From Azospirillum agricola (GTDB lineage: Bacteria > Pseudomonadota > Alphaproteobacteria > Azospirillales > Azospirillaceae): 64,000 bases of DNA. The stretch's first letter is position 1, and each line of letters starts with the position of its first letter. Of this stretch, positions 33,581 through 42,135 are shown piece by piece. Location: positions 62,001 to 126,000 of the forward strand of contig NZ_JAGINM010000004.1 in the NCBI RefSeq assembly GCF_017876095.1, in the 5' to 3' direction. The notes below the pieces were generated by a model, which saw nothing but the letters and a program-made list of their open reading frames with translations, searched no databases and was not told the DNA's origin. Both the position numbers and the translations under genes were made by a program.

Positions 33581-33766
33581 GATGGCCCGATCCTGGCGCG
33601 GGCAACCCTGCGGCGTCCAGCCTTTTCCGCCCCGCAACCTCCGGCCGCCGCCGCCCGGCCTCGCCCCGGCGGACGCGGCCTCGGGGCTCTGGCTTCGCCG
33701 CCGGGTCGATGCTAGCGTGACCGCATCCCCGCCCACACGCGATCCGCGCCGGAAGGATGCCCAGCC

Positions 33767-34672
33767 TTGCCCACGCCGCCGCCGCTCCCGTCCGACGGGG
33801 CGCCCGCCCCCATGCCCGCTCCCCAGCCCGCTCCGGCCCTTTCCGCGGCCCCCTCCGCGGCCCCAGCGGCCCCGGCGGCCCCGGCGGCCGGCGGCCGGCC
33901 GATCGTCGAGTTGCGGGGCGTGTCGCTGGTCTACCCGACCGCCGACAGGCCGGTGACGGCGCTGAGCGACGTCGCCCTGACGATCGCCAAGGGCGATTTC
34001 GTCTCGCTGATCGGGCCGAGCGGCTGCGGCAAGACCACCCTGCTGCGGGTCATCGCCGACCTGGAGCGCCCGACCGCCGGCCACATCGCGGTGGAGGGGA
34101 TGACGCCCGAACAGGCGCGGCTGAAGCGGCTCTACGGCTACGTCTTCCAGGCCCCGGCGCTCTACCCGTGGCGCACGGTCGAACGCAACGTGATGCTGCC
34201 GCTGGAGATCATGGGACTGCCCGCCGCCGAACGGCGGACCCGCGCCCGCGAGCAGCTGGAGCGCGTCGGGCTGTCGGGCTTCGAGCGGAAATTCCCCTGG
34301 CAGCTCTCCGGCGGCATGCAGCAGCGCGTGTCGATCGCCCGCGCCCTGGCCCTCCAGCCCGACCTGCTGCTGATGGACGAGCCCTTCGGCGCGCTCGACG
34401 AGATCACCCGCGACCATCTGAACCTGCACTTGACGCAACTGTGGCGGGCCACCGGCAAGACCTGCGTCTTCGTCACCCATTCGATCGCCGAGGCGGTGTT
34501 CCTCTCCACCCGCATCGTGGTGATGAGCCCGCGCCCCGGCCGCATCCTCGACGTCATCGACTGCGACCTGCCGCGCGAGCGCACGCTGGACATCCGCGAG
34601 ACCCCGGCCTTCGCCGCCATCGCCCACCGCGTGCGCCAGGGGCTGAAGGAAGGCCACAGCTATGACGATTGA
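33767..34672 (+). CDS. ABC transporter ATP-binding protein, nitrate/sulfonate/taurine type
   Basis: An ATPase of the SsuB/TauB/NrtD group with Walker [11 protein letters not shown]-loop [13 protein letters not shown], signature LSGGMQQRV and Walker [14 protein letters not shown] Pro/Ala-rich N-terminal tail of about 45 residues precedes the domain. The start is uncertain: TTG at 33767 has GGAAGGA upstream; ATG at 33812 would remove 15 residues. It overlaps the first permease by 11 bases. No binding protein gene lies in this set. Confidence 0.9.
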   Translation: MPTPPPLPSDGAPAPMPAPQPAPALSAAPSAAPAAPAAPAAGGRPIVELRGVSLVYPTADRPVTALSDVALTIAKGDFVSLIGPSGCGKTTLLRVIADLERPTAGHIAVEGMTPEQARLKRLYGYVFQAPALYPWRTVERNVMLPLEIMGLPAAERRTRAREQLERVGLSGFERKFPWQLSGGMQQRVSIARALALQPDLLLMDEPFGALDEITRDHLNLHLTQLWRATGKTCVFVTHSIAEAVFLSTRIVVMSPRPGRILDVIDCDLPRERTLDIRETPAFAAIAHRVRQGLKEGHSYDD

Positions 34673-35540
34673 GCGTCCGGCCATCCGCGTCCCCCCCGTC
34701 GCGGCGATGACCCTGCTGCTGGTCGCCGTCTGGTACGCGGGCGCCTTCTGGCTGAACACGCCGCAGGCGGAGGAGGCGCTGGTCCGCGCCGGCAAGCCCT
34801 GGGGCTGGAGCGAACTGCTGGCCCAGGCCTACGCCATGAAGCGGCCGATCCTGCCCACCCCGGACCAGGTGGCCATGGAGCTGTGGTCGTCGCTGACCGC
34901 TTACGCCCCGACCAGCCCGCGCAACCTGCTGTTCCACGCCTGGGTGACGGCGGAGGCGGCGCTGGCCGGGCTGGCGATGGGGCTGGCGCTCGGCACCCTG
35001 CTCGCCGTCGGCATCGTCCACACCCGGACGCTGGAGTTCAGCCTGCTGCCCTGGGTGATCGCCTCGCAGACCATCCCGATCCTCGCCATCGCGCCGATGA
35101 TCGTCGTCATCCTCGGCAACCTCGGCCTGACCGGGCTGCTGCCCAAGGCGGTGATCTGCATGTATCTCTGCTTCTTCCCAATCACGGTGGGGATGGTGAA
35201 GGGGCTGCGCGCCGCCGACCCGCTGTGGCTCGACCTGATGCGGACCTATTCGGCGGGGGGCCCGCGGACCTTCTGGTCGCTGCGGCTGCCGGCCTCGCTG
35301 CCCTTCCTGTTCGCCAGCCTCAAGGTGTCGGTCGCCGTCAGCGTCGTCGGCGCCATCGTCGGCGAGCTGCCGACCGGCGGCCAGGCCGGGCTGGGGGCTC
35401 GGCTGCTGGCCGGCTCCTACTACGGCCAGACCACCCAGATCTGGAGCGCGCTGGTCATGGCCTCGCTGCTCTCCGTCCTGCTGATCGGCGTGGTCCGCGC
35501 CGTCGAGCGGGCCCTGCTCGGCCGTGGGGGCGCGCGATGA
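34662..35540 (+). CDS. ABC transporter permease, SsuC/TauC type (first)
   Basis: A 292-residue permease with six to seven membrane helices. The BPD_transp_1 region contains the EAA-type loop GLRAADPLWLDLMRTYSAGG followed by FWSLRLPASLPFLFASLKV, characteristic of the nitrate/sulfonate/taurine group. It starts within the ATPase gene and its stop overlaps the next start (ATGA). With the following permease it probably forms a heterodimeric channel. Confidence 0.92.
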   Translation: MTIERPAIRVPPVAAMTLLLVAVWYAGAFWLNTPQAEEALVRAGKPWGWSELLAQAYAMKRPILPTPDQVAMELWSSLTAYAPTSPRNLLFHAWVTAEAALAGLAMGLALGTLLAVGIVHTRTLEFSLLPWVIASQTIPILAIAPMIVVILGNLGLTGLLPKAVICMYLCFFPITVGMVKGLRAADPLWLDLMRTYSAGGPRTFWSLRLPASLPFLFASLKVSVAVSVVGAIVGELPTGGQAGLGARLLAGSYYGQTTQIWSALVMASLLSVLLIGVVRAVERALLGRGGAR

Positions 35541-36673
35541 GCGACGCCTACGGCACCTCGCTGCGCACCGCCGCCGACTGGGGGCTGGTGCTGCTGGCCG
35601 CGATCGCGCTGGCGGCGCTCGCCCTGCCGCTGGGCGCGAGGGATGGCGCCCCCGTCGGCTGGTTCGCCGAGCCGCTGGCGCCGCTGTTCCTGGCGGGGGT
35701 GGTGCTGGCGGTCGTCGGTGGGCGCACCGCGCCGTCGCCGCGCAAAGGCGCCTGGGTCGAGCTGGCCGCCGTCGCGCTGGCGTGGCTGCTGCCGATGCAT
35801 CTGATGGACCGGGGAATCGACCTGTCGGCCGGCTGGGGGCTGTGGCTGTTCCTGGTCGCGGCGACTCTGCTGCTGTGGCGGGTGCTGGGGGTGCTGGCCG
35901 CCCTTCCCGGCTGGACGCGGTCGGTGCTGGTGCCCGGCCTGTTCGGGCTGGGGCTGCTGGCCGGCTGGGAGGTGCTGGTGCGCGGCTTCGGCGTGCCGGC
36001 CATCCTGCTGCCGGCGCCGAGCCGCATCGCCGCCGCGCTCGCCGCCAACGCGCCGGTGCTGTGGGACGATTTCCGCCAGACGGTGCTGACCTCGGTCGTG
36101 CGCGGCTACCTGATGGGCTGCGGCGCCGGCTTCGCGGTGGCGATCCTCGCCGACCGGGTGCCGTTCCTGGCACGCGGCCTGCTGCCGCTCGGCAACCTCG
36201 CCAGCGCCATCCCGGTGGTCGGCGTCGCGCCGATCATGGTGATGTGGTTCGGCTTCGACTGGCCGTCCAAGGCGGCGGTCATCGTCGTCATGACCTTCTT
36301 TCCGATGCTGATCAACACGCTGGCCGGGCTGGGAAGCGCGGAGCGCATCCAGCTCGACCTGATGCGCTGCTACGCCGCCGGCTACGGCCGCACCCTGGTC
36401 AAGCTGCGGCTGCCCAACGCCCTGCCCTTCCTGTTCAACGGCCTGAAGATCAACTCGACGCTGGCGCTGATCGGCGCCATCGTCGCCGAATTCTTCGGGA
36501 CGCCGGTGGTCGGCATGGGATTCCGCATCTCCACCGAGGTGGCGCGGATGAATCTCGACATCGTCTGGGCGACCATCGCGGTGGCGGCGCTGACCGGCTC
36601 CGGCTTCTACGGCGGGCTCGCCCTGCTGGAGCGGCTGACGACCGGCTGGCACCCGTCCATGCGCGGGCGGTGA
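35537..36673 (+). CDS. ABC transporter permease, SsuC/TauC type (second), with N-terminal membrane extension
   Basis: A 378-residue permease. Residues about 140-378 are the canonical BPD_transp_1 unit (GSAERIQLDLMRCYAAGYGRT then LVKLRLPNALPFLFNGLKI). The first 140 residues add about four hydrophobic segments (GLVLLAAIALAALALPLGA, WLFLVAATLLLWRVL), which is longer than most family members (about 260). Start ATG at 35537 overlaps the previous stop. The stop falls in the first unit of a 14-bp tandem repeat. Confidence 0.9.
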   Translation: MSDAYGTSLRTAADWGLVLLAAIALAALALPLGARDGAPVGWFAEPLAPLFLAGVVLAVVGGRTAPSPRKGAWVELAAVALAWLLPMHLMDRGIDLSAGWGLWLFLVAATLLLWRVLGVLAALPGWTRSVLVPGLFGLGLLAGWEVLVRGFGVPAILLPAPSRIAAALAANAPVLWDDFRQTVLTSVVRGYLMGCGAGFAVAILADRVPFLARGLLPLGNLASAIPVVGVAPIMVMWFGFDWPSKAAVIVVMTFFPMLINTLAGLGSAERIQLDLMRCYAAGYGRTLVKLRLPNALPFLFNGLKINSTLALIGAIVAEFFGTPVVGMGFRISTEVARMNLDIVWATIAVAALTGSGFYGGLALLERLTTGWHPSMRGR

Positions 36674-36706
36674 TGCCGGGGCGGTGATGCGGGGGCGGTG
36701 ATGCGG
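36665..36706 (+). repeat. tandem 14-bp repeat, three copies
   Basis: GGGCGGTGATGCSG (S is C or G) three times in exact 14-bp register (36665-36678, 36679-36692, 36693-36706), with a partial fourth. The first copy contains the permease stop codon. Possibly replication slippage. Confidence 0.75.
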
Positions 36707-37048
36707 GGGCGCCGACGCACAAAAGTTGCGGACGGCGCGTCGCAAAATGACGAGCGATTCGCAAAATGACGGTCAATCCGCCCCTGTTCCCCTGGTTGCT
36801 CTCCGGCCCCCTGCTTCATGAAGGCCGCCGGAACGTCCGGTTGTGGGATCAATTCGCAACCCTTTCAGGGCATATTCCGATATTCGACAGGGTTTCCGGG
36901 GTCTGGCACGGTCGTTGCTTTCATGAGATCCGCCGGTGGCTCGCAGTGGCTGCGCCGCCGGCATGTTTCTCTCCGGGGACTAGGGCCGGCCGCGACACGA
37001 TCCCGTCGCGGGCCGGCCACTTTCCGGCCTTGAGCGGGAGTGACGGCC
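36674..37048. other. regulatory intergenic region
   Basis: This 375-base gap holds the end of the 14-bp repeats, two TCGCAAAATGACG copies (36740-36752, 36759-36771), a sigma-54-type promoter (36904-36918), and a strong hairpin in the presumed leader (GGCCGGCC plus GCGAC at 36983-36995, pairing with GTCGC and GGCCGGCC at 37004-37017 with one bulge). No other gene is seen. Confidence 0.6.
36904..36918 (+). promoter_or_regulatory. sigma-54 (RpoN) promoter
   Basis: TGGCACGGTCGTTGC, followed by T: TGGCAC-N5-TTGC with GG and GC 12 bases apart, essentially the full -24/-12 consensus. It points at the unknown 109-residue gene (ATG 37049), giving a leader of about 120 bases. Confidence 0.7.
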
Positions 37049-37378
37049 ATGGGCCAAGTGATCGTTCTGAAGCATGTCCGGCTGACCCGGGCGTTCCAGG
37101 TCATCGAATCGGCGGCGCTGTCGCTCGACAGCGAGCTGCGGGGCCTGCGCGCCATCGCCGGCACCGGCCTCGCCGACTTCCCGGAAGAGGTCGCCATGCT
37201 GCGGACCTACGTCCGCACCCTCTCGGTTCTGCTGCAATCCATGGCACCCGACGAGATCGCCGAGGCCGGGCTCGAAGACCGCCACGCCGTGGCCGAAACG
37301 GCGGTCCGGCACTGCGCCGCCGCCCTCAAGACGATCGACGCGCCGCAGGCGCTGGCCGCCATCAGCGACATCGCCTGA
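37049..37378 (+). CDS. unknown helical protein under sigma-54-type promoter
   Basis: A 109-residue soluble, mostly helical protein (GQVIVLKHVRLTRAFQVIES, AVAETAVRHCAAALKTIDAP). No domain, signal or membrane segment is recognised. ATG at 37049 has GGGAG eight bases upstream; an in-frame GTG nine bases earlier overlaps that site and is less likely. The RpoN promoter suggests nitrogen- or motility-related control, which is inference only. Confidence 0.65.
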   Translation: MGQVIVLKHVRLTRAFQVIESAALSLDSELRGLRAIAGTGLADFPEEVAMLRTYVRTLSVLLQSMAPDEIAEAGLEDRHAVAETAVRHCAAALKTIDAPQALAAISDIA

Positions 37379-37628
37379 GCCCCCCGTCGCGTCCGGCCCC
37401 TGTCCGGAACCCCACAGCCTCTCCGTCTCCCTTCCGGATCGCTGGCGGCTTTCCGCCAATTCCTCCGGTCGCGCCGCGCACGGCACCCCCCGGGGACGAA
37501 CACTCGACAGCCGCCCCCGCGTGCGACAGAGTGCCGCCCTCCGCCCGTCGCGGCGGGCAATGGCACGTTGCGGCGTGCCGGGCGCGACACATGCGGGTGC
37601 GGCATACGCGGGGTGCGACAAGGGCGCG

Positions 37629-38402
37629 ATGAGGCTTCTGGTTTCCAACCTGACCCACCGGTACGAGGATCTGACGGTCCTGGAGGGCATCGACCTCGAC
37701 CTCGCCGAGGGCGAGATCCTGGCGGTGATCGGCCCCAGCGGCTGCGGCAAGTCCACCCTTCTCGGCATCGCCGGCGGCATCGTCGCCCCCACGGCCGGCC
37801 GGGTGACGATGGAGGGCCCCGTCCCCGACGGCTGCCTGAACCCGATCACCTTCATCTTCCAGGACTTCGCCCTGCTGCCCTGGCGCAGCGTCGAGGACAA
37901 CGTCGCCCTGGTGCTGGAGCACCATCCCCTGCCCGAGACCGAGCGGCGCCAGCGCGTCGAGACCGGCCTGCGGCGCATGGGGCTGTGGGAGTTCCGCAGG
38001 GCCCTGCCCAAGCAGCTGTCCGGCGGCATGCGCCAGCGCGTCGGCATCGCCCGCGCGCTGGCCGTGCGCCCGGCGGTGCTGCTGCTGGACGAACCGCTGT
38101 CGGCGCTCGACGCCCAGACCCGCGAGCTGCTGATGGACGACTTCCTCGACCTGTGGCGGCGGGAGCGGACGACGGCGCTCTACGTCACCCACAATCTGGA
38201 CGAGGCGCTGCGGCTGGCCGACCGCATCGCCGTGCTGAGCCGCCGCCCCGGCCGCATCCGCGAGATCGTCACCGTCGAGGAGCCGCGCGAGCGCCGGCAG
38301 GAGCCCTCCGCCCAGGCGCATCTCGCCGAGGTGCGCGACCGGCTGTGGCACCTGATGAAGGCCGAGGCCCAGATGGCCGACCGGGAGATCGCCCGTGCCT
38401 GA
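37629..38402 (+). CDS. ABC transporter ATP-binding protein, nitrate/sulfonate/taurine type
   Basis: A 257-residue ATPase with Walker A GPSGCGKST, Q-loop FIFQDFALLPWRSV, signature LSGGMRQRV and Walker B LLLDEPLSALD. The ATG at 37629 starts the domain directly (MRLLVSNLTHRY); upstream codons of the longer frame show no homology. First gene of a complete set: ATPase, permease, binding protein. Overlaps the permease by eight bases. Confidence 0.93.
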   Translation: MRLLVSNLTHRYEDLTVLEGIDLDLAEGEILAVIGPSGCGKSTLLGIAGGIVAPTAGRVTMEGPVPDGCLNPITFIFQDFALLPWRSVEDNVALVLEHHPLPETERRQRVETGLRRMGLWEFRRALPKQLSGGMRQRVGIARALAVRPAVLLLDEPLSALDAQTRELLMDDFLDLWRRERTTALYVTHNLDEALRLADRIAVLSRRPGRIREIVTVEEPRERRQEPSAQAHLAEVRDRLWHLMKAEAQMADREIARA

Positions 38403-39222
38403 CAGCCTGCCGCTCGCCGCCCCGGCCTCCCCGGCCTCCGCCCCGCAACCGGTCCGCTTCCGCGGCGGCGGCTTCACCGTGCGGCGCCACCCGCTGGCGG
38501 CGCTGGCCGCCTTCGCGATTCTCGTCGGCGTCTGGGAGGGGGCGAGCCGGCTCGGACTCGCCAGCCCGCTGTTCCTGCCGCCGCCGAGCGCGGTCGGCGC
38601 GGCGCTGGCCGGCATGGTCGCCGACGGCTCGCTGTGGCTGAACCTGAAGGCGTCGCTGATGCGCATCGGGGTGGGCTGGACGCTGGGGACGCTGGGCGGG
38701 ATGCTGGTCGGCTTCGCCATGGGCATCGGCTCGCTGGCCCGCGCGGTCGGCGTGCCGCTGGTGTCGGCCTTCTTCCCGATCCCGAAGATCGCGCTGCTGC
38801 CTCTGTTCATCCTGTGGTTCGGCATCGGCGAACCGTCGAAATTCGCCACCATCGGCTTCGGCGTCTTCTTCCCCACCGTGATCGCCACCTACAGCGCCAT
38901 CGACGCGGTGCCGCGCAACCTGATCCGCATGGCGCAGAGCTTCGGCCTGCCCTGGCGGTCGATCCTGCGCTCCATCGTGCTGCCGGGGGCGCTGCCGGGC
39001 ATCCTGGCCGGCTTCCGCATCACCGCCTCGATCGCGCTGATCCTGGTGGTCGCCGCCGAGATGATCGGCGCCGAATACGGCATCGGCGCCTTCGTGCTGA
39101 TGGCCGGCAACCTGATGCAGACCGACACGCTGCTGGCCGGCGTGCTGGTGCTGTCCCTGATGGGCCTGACCATCGGCACCGTGCTGTCGGTGCTGGAACG
39201 GCGCCTGCTGAAATGGCGCTAA
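38395..39222 (+). CDS. ABC transporter permease, SsuC/TauC type
   Basis: A 275-residue permease with GTG start inside the ATPase gene. A Pro/Ala-rich cytoplasmic N-terminus is followed by about six membrane helices and the typical loop AVPRNLIRMAQSFGLPWRSI, then LRSIVLPGALPGILAGFRI. It probably homodimerises with the adjacent ATPase pair. Confidence 0.93.
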   Translation: MPDSLPLAAPASPASAPQPVRFRGGGFTVRRHPLAALAAFAILVGVWEGASRLGLASPLFLPPPSAVGAALAGMVADGSLWLNLKASLMRIGVGWTLGTLGGMLVGFAMGIGSLARAVGVPLVSAFFPIPKIALLPLFILWFGIGEPSKFATIGFGVFFPTVIATYSAIDAVPRNLIRMAQSFGLPWRSILRSIVLPGALPGILAGFRITASIALILVVAAEMIGAEYGIGAFVLMAGNLMQTDTLLAGVLVLSLMGLTIGTVLSVLERRLLKWR

Positions 39223-39256
39223 CCAAGAACCGTTCTTTCGGGAGGATCACCCAATC

Positions 39257-40288
39257 ATGAGCTTCACCCGCTGGACCCGGCGCGCCCTGCTGGGCTGCCT
39301 GACCGCAACCCTGACCGCCACCGTTGCCGCCACCACCCTGCCGGCGCTGGCGCAGACGGCCGACAAGGCGTCGGTCGGCGTGCTGGCGCTGTCCTCCTCC
39401 GGCCCGATCTTCATCGCCAAGGCCAAGGGCTATTTCGCCAGGGAAGGGCTGGACGTCGACCTCAAGATGTTCACCTCGGCCCAGCAGGTTCCGGTCGCGG
39501 TGGCCTCGGGCGACGTCGATTTCGGCGTCACCGGGCTGACCGCCGGCTTCTACAACCTCGCCGCCAAGGGCGCCGTCACCATCATCGCGGCGCAGAGCCG
39601 CGACGAGCCGGGCTTCCCCCTGAGCGCCTATGTGGCGACCAACGCCGCCCATGAGGCCGGGCTGACCAGGCCGGCCGACCTGAAGGGCAAGCGCATCGCC
39701 ATCACCACGGTCGGCTCGACCTTCCACTACATGATCGGCATCCTCGGCCAGAAGCATGGTTTCACGGTCAAGGACGTGACCATGGTGCCGCTTCAGGACG
39801 TGCCGAAGATGGTCGCCGCCTTCAAGGGCGGGCAGGTCGACGCCATCCTGGCGCCCTCGACCGTCGCGCGGCAGGTGGTGGCGGACGGCGCCGGCAAGAT
39901 CGTCGGCTGGGCCGGCGACGAGACGCCCTGGCAGCTCGGCGCCCTGTTCACCGGGCCGAAGACCATCCAGCAGCGCCGCCCGGTGGTGGAGAAGTTCGTC
40001 CGCGCCTACAGGACGGCGCTGGCCGAATACCACGCCGCCTTCAACACCAAGGACGCCTCGGGCGCTCTGGTGAAGGGGCCGGGCTATGACGAGCTGCTGG
40101 CGATCATCGCCGAGGCGACCAAGCAGAAGCCGGAGATCGTGACCGCCGGCCTGCCCTACGCCGACCCGCAGGCCCGCCTGCTGGTGGACGACGTGGTCAA
40201 CCAGGTGAGGTTCTGGCAGTCGGAAGGCCAGGTCGACAAGACGCTCGACCCGAAGTCGGTGATGGATCTGAGCTTCATCGGGCAGTGA
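39257..40288 (+). CDS. ABC transporter substrate-binding protein, SsuA/NMT1 family
   Basis: A 343-residue periplasmic protein with signal peptide (RRALLGCLTATLTATVAA, cleaved near ALAQT). The NMT1/THI5-like fold is shown by SSSGPIFIAKAKGYFAREGL, SGDVDFGVTGLTAGFYNLA and DLKGKRIAITTVGSTFHYM. GGGAGGAT precedes the ATG. Ligands in the family include sulfonates, nitrate, pyrimidine precursors and aromatic compounds; this one is undetermined. It could also serve the neighbouring set at 33767-36673, which has none. Confidence 0.92.
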   Translation: MSFTRWTRRALLGCLTATLTATVAATTLPALAQTADKASVGVLALSSSGPIFIAKAKGYFAREGLDVDLKMFTSAQQVPVAVASGDVDFGVTGLTAGFYNLAAKGAVTIIAAQSRDEPGFPLSAYVATNAAHEAGLTRPADLKGKRIAITTVGSTFHYMIGILGQKHGFTVKDVTMVPLQDVPKMVAAFKGGQVDAILAPSTVARQVVADGAGKIVGWAGDETPWQLGALFTGPKTIQQRRPVVEKFVRAYRTALAEYHAAFNTKDASGALVKGPGYDELLAIIAEATKQKPEIVTAGLPYADPQARLLVDDVVNQVRFWQSEGQVDKTLDPKSVMDLSFIGQ

Positions 40289-40319
40289 AAAAAGTCCCTC
40301 TCCCGGAGCGGGAGAGGGA
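40288..40319 (-). terminator. Rho-independent terminator of the peptidoglycan-binding-like gene
   Basis: On the minus strand the 10-bp stem TCCCTCTCCC/GGGAGAGGGA (40319-40295) is followed by C and TTTTTT. It lies eight bases after the stop of the minus-strand gene; the same hairpin could also help end the convergent ABC operon. Confidence 0.85.
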
Positions 40320-40327
40320 AGCCTCCA

Positions 40328-40636
40328 TCACGGCCGCTTGGCGCCCGGCGCGTAGACCTTCGGCTGGGCGAAGTTCAGGTGGTCGAGAAGCTCCTGGCTG
40401 ACGCAGCCGTCCACCGGGAGCTTGGCGGCGCGCTGGTAGGCGCGAACCGCCGACTGGGTGCGCGATCCCATCTTGCCGTCGGCGATGCCGGCCCTGAAGC
40501 CGTGCTCGTTCAGCGCCTCCTGCGTGCCGGTGACGAAGGCCTTGAACATCTCCGGCGGCATGCCGGCGGACCCGCAGGCGGCGAAGGCCGGGGACGCGGC
40601 GGTGACGAGAAGCGCGGCGCACAGGAAACGCATCAT
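40328..40636 (-). CDS. secreted peptidoglycan-binding-like domain protein
   Basis: A 102-residue protein with signal peptide (MRFLCAALLVTAASPAFA). One PG_binding_1-like domain follows: QEALNEHGFRAGIADGKMGS, then RTQSAVRAYQRAAKLPVDG. Cys at mature positions could form a disulfide. Two Met codons at 40636 and 40633. Probably a cell-wall-associated periplasmic protein. Confidence 0.8.
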   Translation of the reverse strand: MMRFLCAALLVTAASPAFAACGSAGMPPEMFKAFVTGTQEALNEHGFRAGIADGKMGSRTQSAVRAYQRAAKLPVDGCVSQELLDHLNFAQPKVYAPGAKRP

Positions 40637-40684
40637 GTCGGAAACTCCGGGTCGCTGGTGTCACCGGATGAAACAGCGCCGGCT

Positions 40685-40720
40685 CCCGTCCCATTCCCGA
40701 AAAAGAGGGAACGGGACGGG
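40685..40720 (-). terminator. hairpin after prfB
   Basis: CCCGTCCC/GGGACGGG extended by TTCCC/GGGAA with one mismatch (40685-40698, 40707-40720). It follows the prfB stop by ten bases on the minus strand. No T-run. Confidence 0.5.
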
Positions 40721-40730
40721 ATGACCGGAC

Positions 40731-41856
40731 TCAGCCCGCGCCGTCCTCGTCGCTCTGCCCCTTGATCCGGGCGGCGAGCGCCGCCTCCAGGAAGGGATCG
40801 AGCGCGCCGTCCAGAACCGCCTGGCTCTGCGAGGTCTCCACGTCCGTCCGCAGGTCCTTCACCATCTGGTAGGGGTGCAGGACGTAGGAGCGGATCTGGT
40901 GGCCCCAGCCGATGTCGGTCTTGGTCGCCTCCAGCGCGGCGGCGGCGTCCTCGCGGATCTTCAGCTCCCGCTCGTACAGGCGCGCGCGCAGCATGTCCCA
41001 CGCCTTGGCGCGGTTCTTGTGCTGCGACCGTTCCTGCTGGCAGCTCACCACGATGTTCGTCGGCAGGTGGGTGATGCGCACCGCCGAGTCGGTCTTGTTG
41101 ATGTGCTGGCCGCCGGCGCCCGACGCCCGGTAGGTGTCGATGCGGCAATCCTTCTCGTTGATCTCGATGTCGATCTTGTCGTCGATCACCGGAGACACCG
41201 AGACGGCCGAGAAGCTGGTCTGGCGCCGCGCCTGGCTGTCGAACGGGCTGATGCGCACCAGACGGTGCACCCCGGCCTCGGTCTTCAGCCAGCCATAGGC
41301 GTTGTGGCCCTTGATCTGGATGGTGGCGGACTTGATGCCGGCCTCTTCGCCGGCGCTCTCCTCCAGCCACTCCGTCTTGAAACCGTGCTGCTCGGCCCAG
41401 CGGGTGTACATGCGGACCAGCATCAGCGCCCAGTCCTGCGCCTCGGTGCCGCCGGCCCCGGCGTTCACCTCGACGTAGCAGTCGTTGGCGTCGGCCTCGC
41501 CGGACAGCAGGCTCTCGAGCTGGAGCTTGGCGGCGCGTTCGCGCAGCGCGTAGAGCTGGGCCTCGGCGTCGGCGACCACCGTGGCGTCGCCCTCCTCCTC
41601 GCCCATCTCGATCAGTTCCAGGCTGTCGGCCAGATCCCGTTCCAGCGCGCGGTAGCCCGACACCGAGGTGTCGAGCTGCGTGCGCTCGCGCATGATGGTC
41701 TGCGCGCGGGTGGGATCGTCCCAGAGCTTGGGATCCTCCGCGAGGTTGTTCAGTTCGTCGAGACGACGCAGCGCGTTATCCCAGTCAAAGATGCCTCCTC
41801 AGCAGCGCCAGCGATTCTCTGATCTCGCCGGCGGCCGCTTCGATCTCGGCCCGCAT
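40731..41856 (-). CDS. prfB: peptide chain release factor 2 with programmed +1 frameshift
   Basis: RF2, about 374 residues after frameshifting. The first frame starts ATG at 41856 (GAGGAGG upstream) and runs 23 codons to an in-frame TGA at 41787-41785, in the context AGGAGG CAT CTT TGA C. This is the classic RF2 autoregulatory site: an internal Shine-Dalgarno-like AGGAGG, slippery CTT, and the UGA that RF2 itself reads. The +1 frame then continues [19 protein letters not shown] to the stop at 40731. The stop-codon recognition motif SPF ([11 protein letters not shown]) and catalytic GGQ ([12 protein letters not shown]) are intact. Not a pseudogene. Confidence 0.96.
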
Positions 41857-42135
41857 GGCGGTGCCTCCTCGTCAGCCAGAGTTAAAAAGAATGGTCGGCT
41901 GAATATGTAGCGGCTCGCCTCCCCGCTTGCACCCTTTATCGGCCCGTTTCCCCCACCGGCTTAGGTCCCGCGGCCTAGCCGGTCCGAATCATGGCCGACC
42001 GCATTTCTGAGTACGCCGCTTATCCGCCGCCGCAACCCCATGGCGCGCCGGGCGGATCCTCCCAATTGGAATTATGTTCGGGTCCGGGTTCGCCATTCTT
42101 GCGTGCTCCCGCAACCCATTTTCGCGCGGTGCCTC

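Noticed and set aside
33581..33766. TPP or other riboswitch ahead of the ABC set, as in NMT1-type thiamine precursor transporters.
   Set aside because: No CUGAGA or matching TPP-aptamer elements were seen in the leader regions before 33767 or 37629.
33757..34665. Alternative ATG at 33757 as start of the ABC ATPase gene.
   Set aside because: It is in a different reading frame from the ATPase; only the TTG at 33767 or ATG at 33812 lead into the domain.
41693..41856. prfB looks broken because of an in-frame TGA near its start.
   Set aside because: The context AGGAGG-CAT-CTT-TGA-C is the conserved RF2 programmed frameshift, so this is regulation and not a pseudogene.
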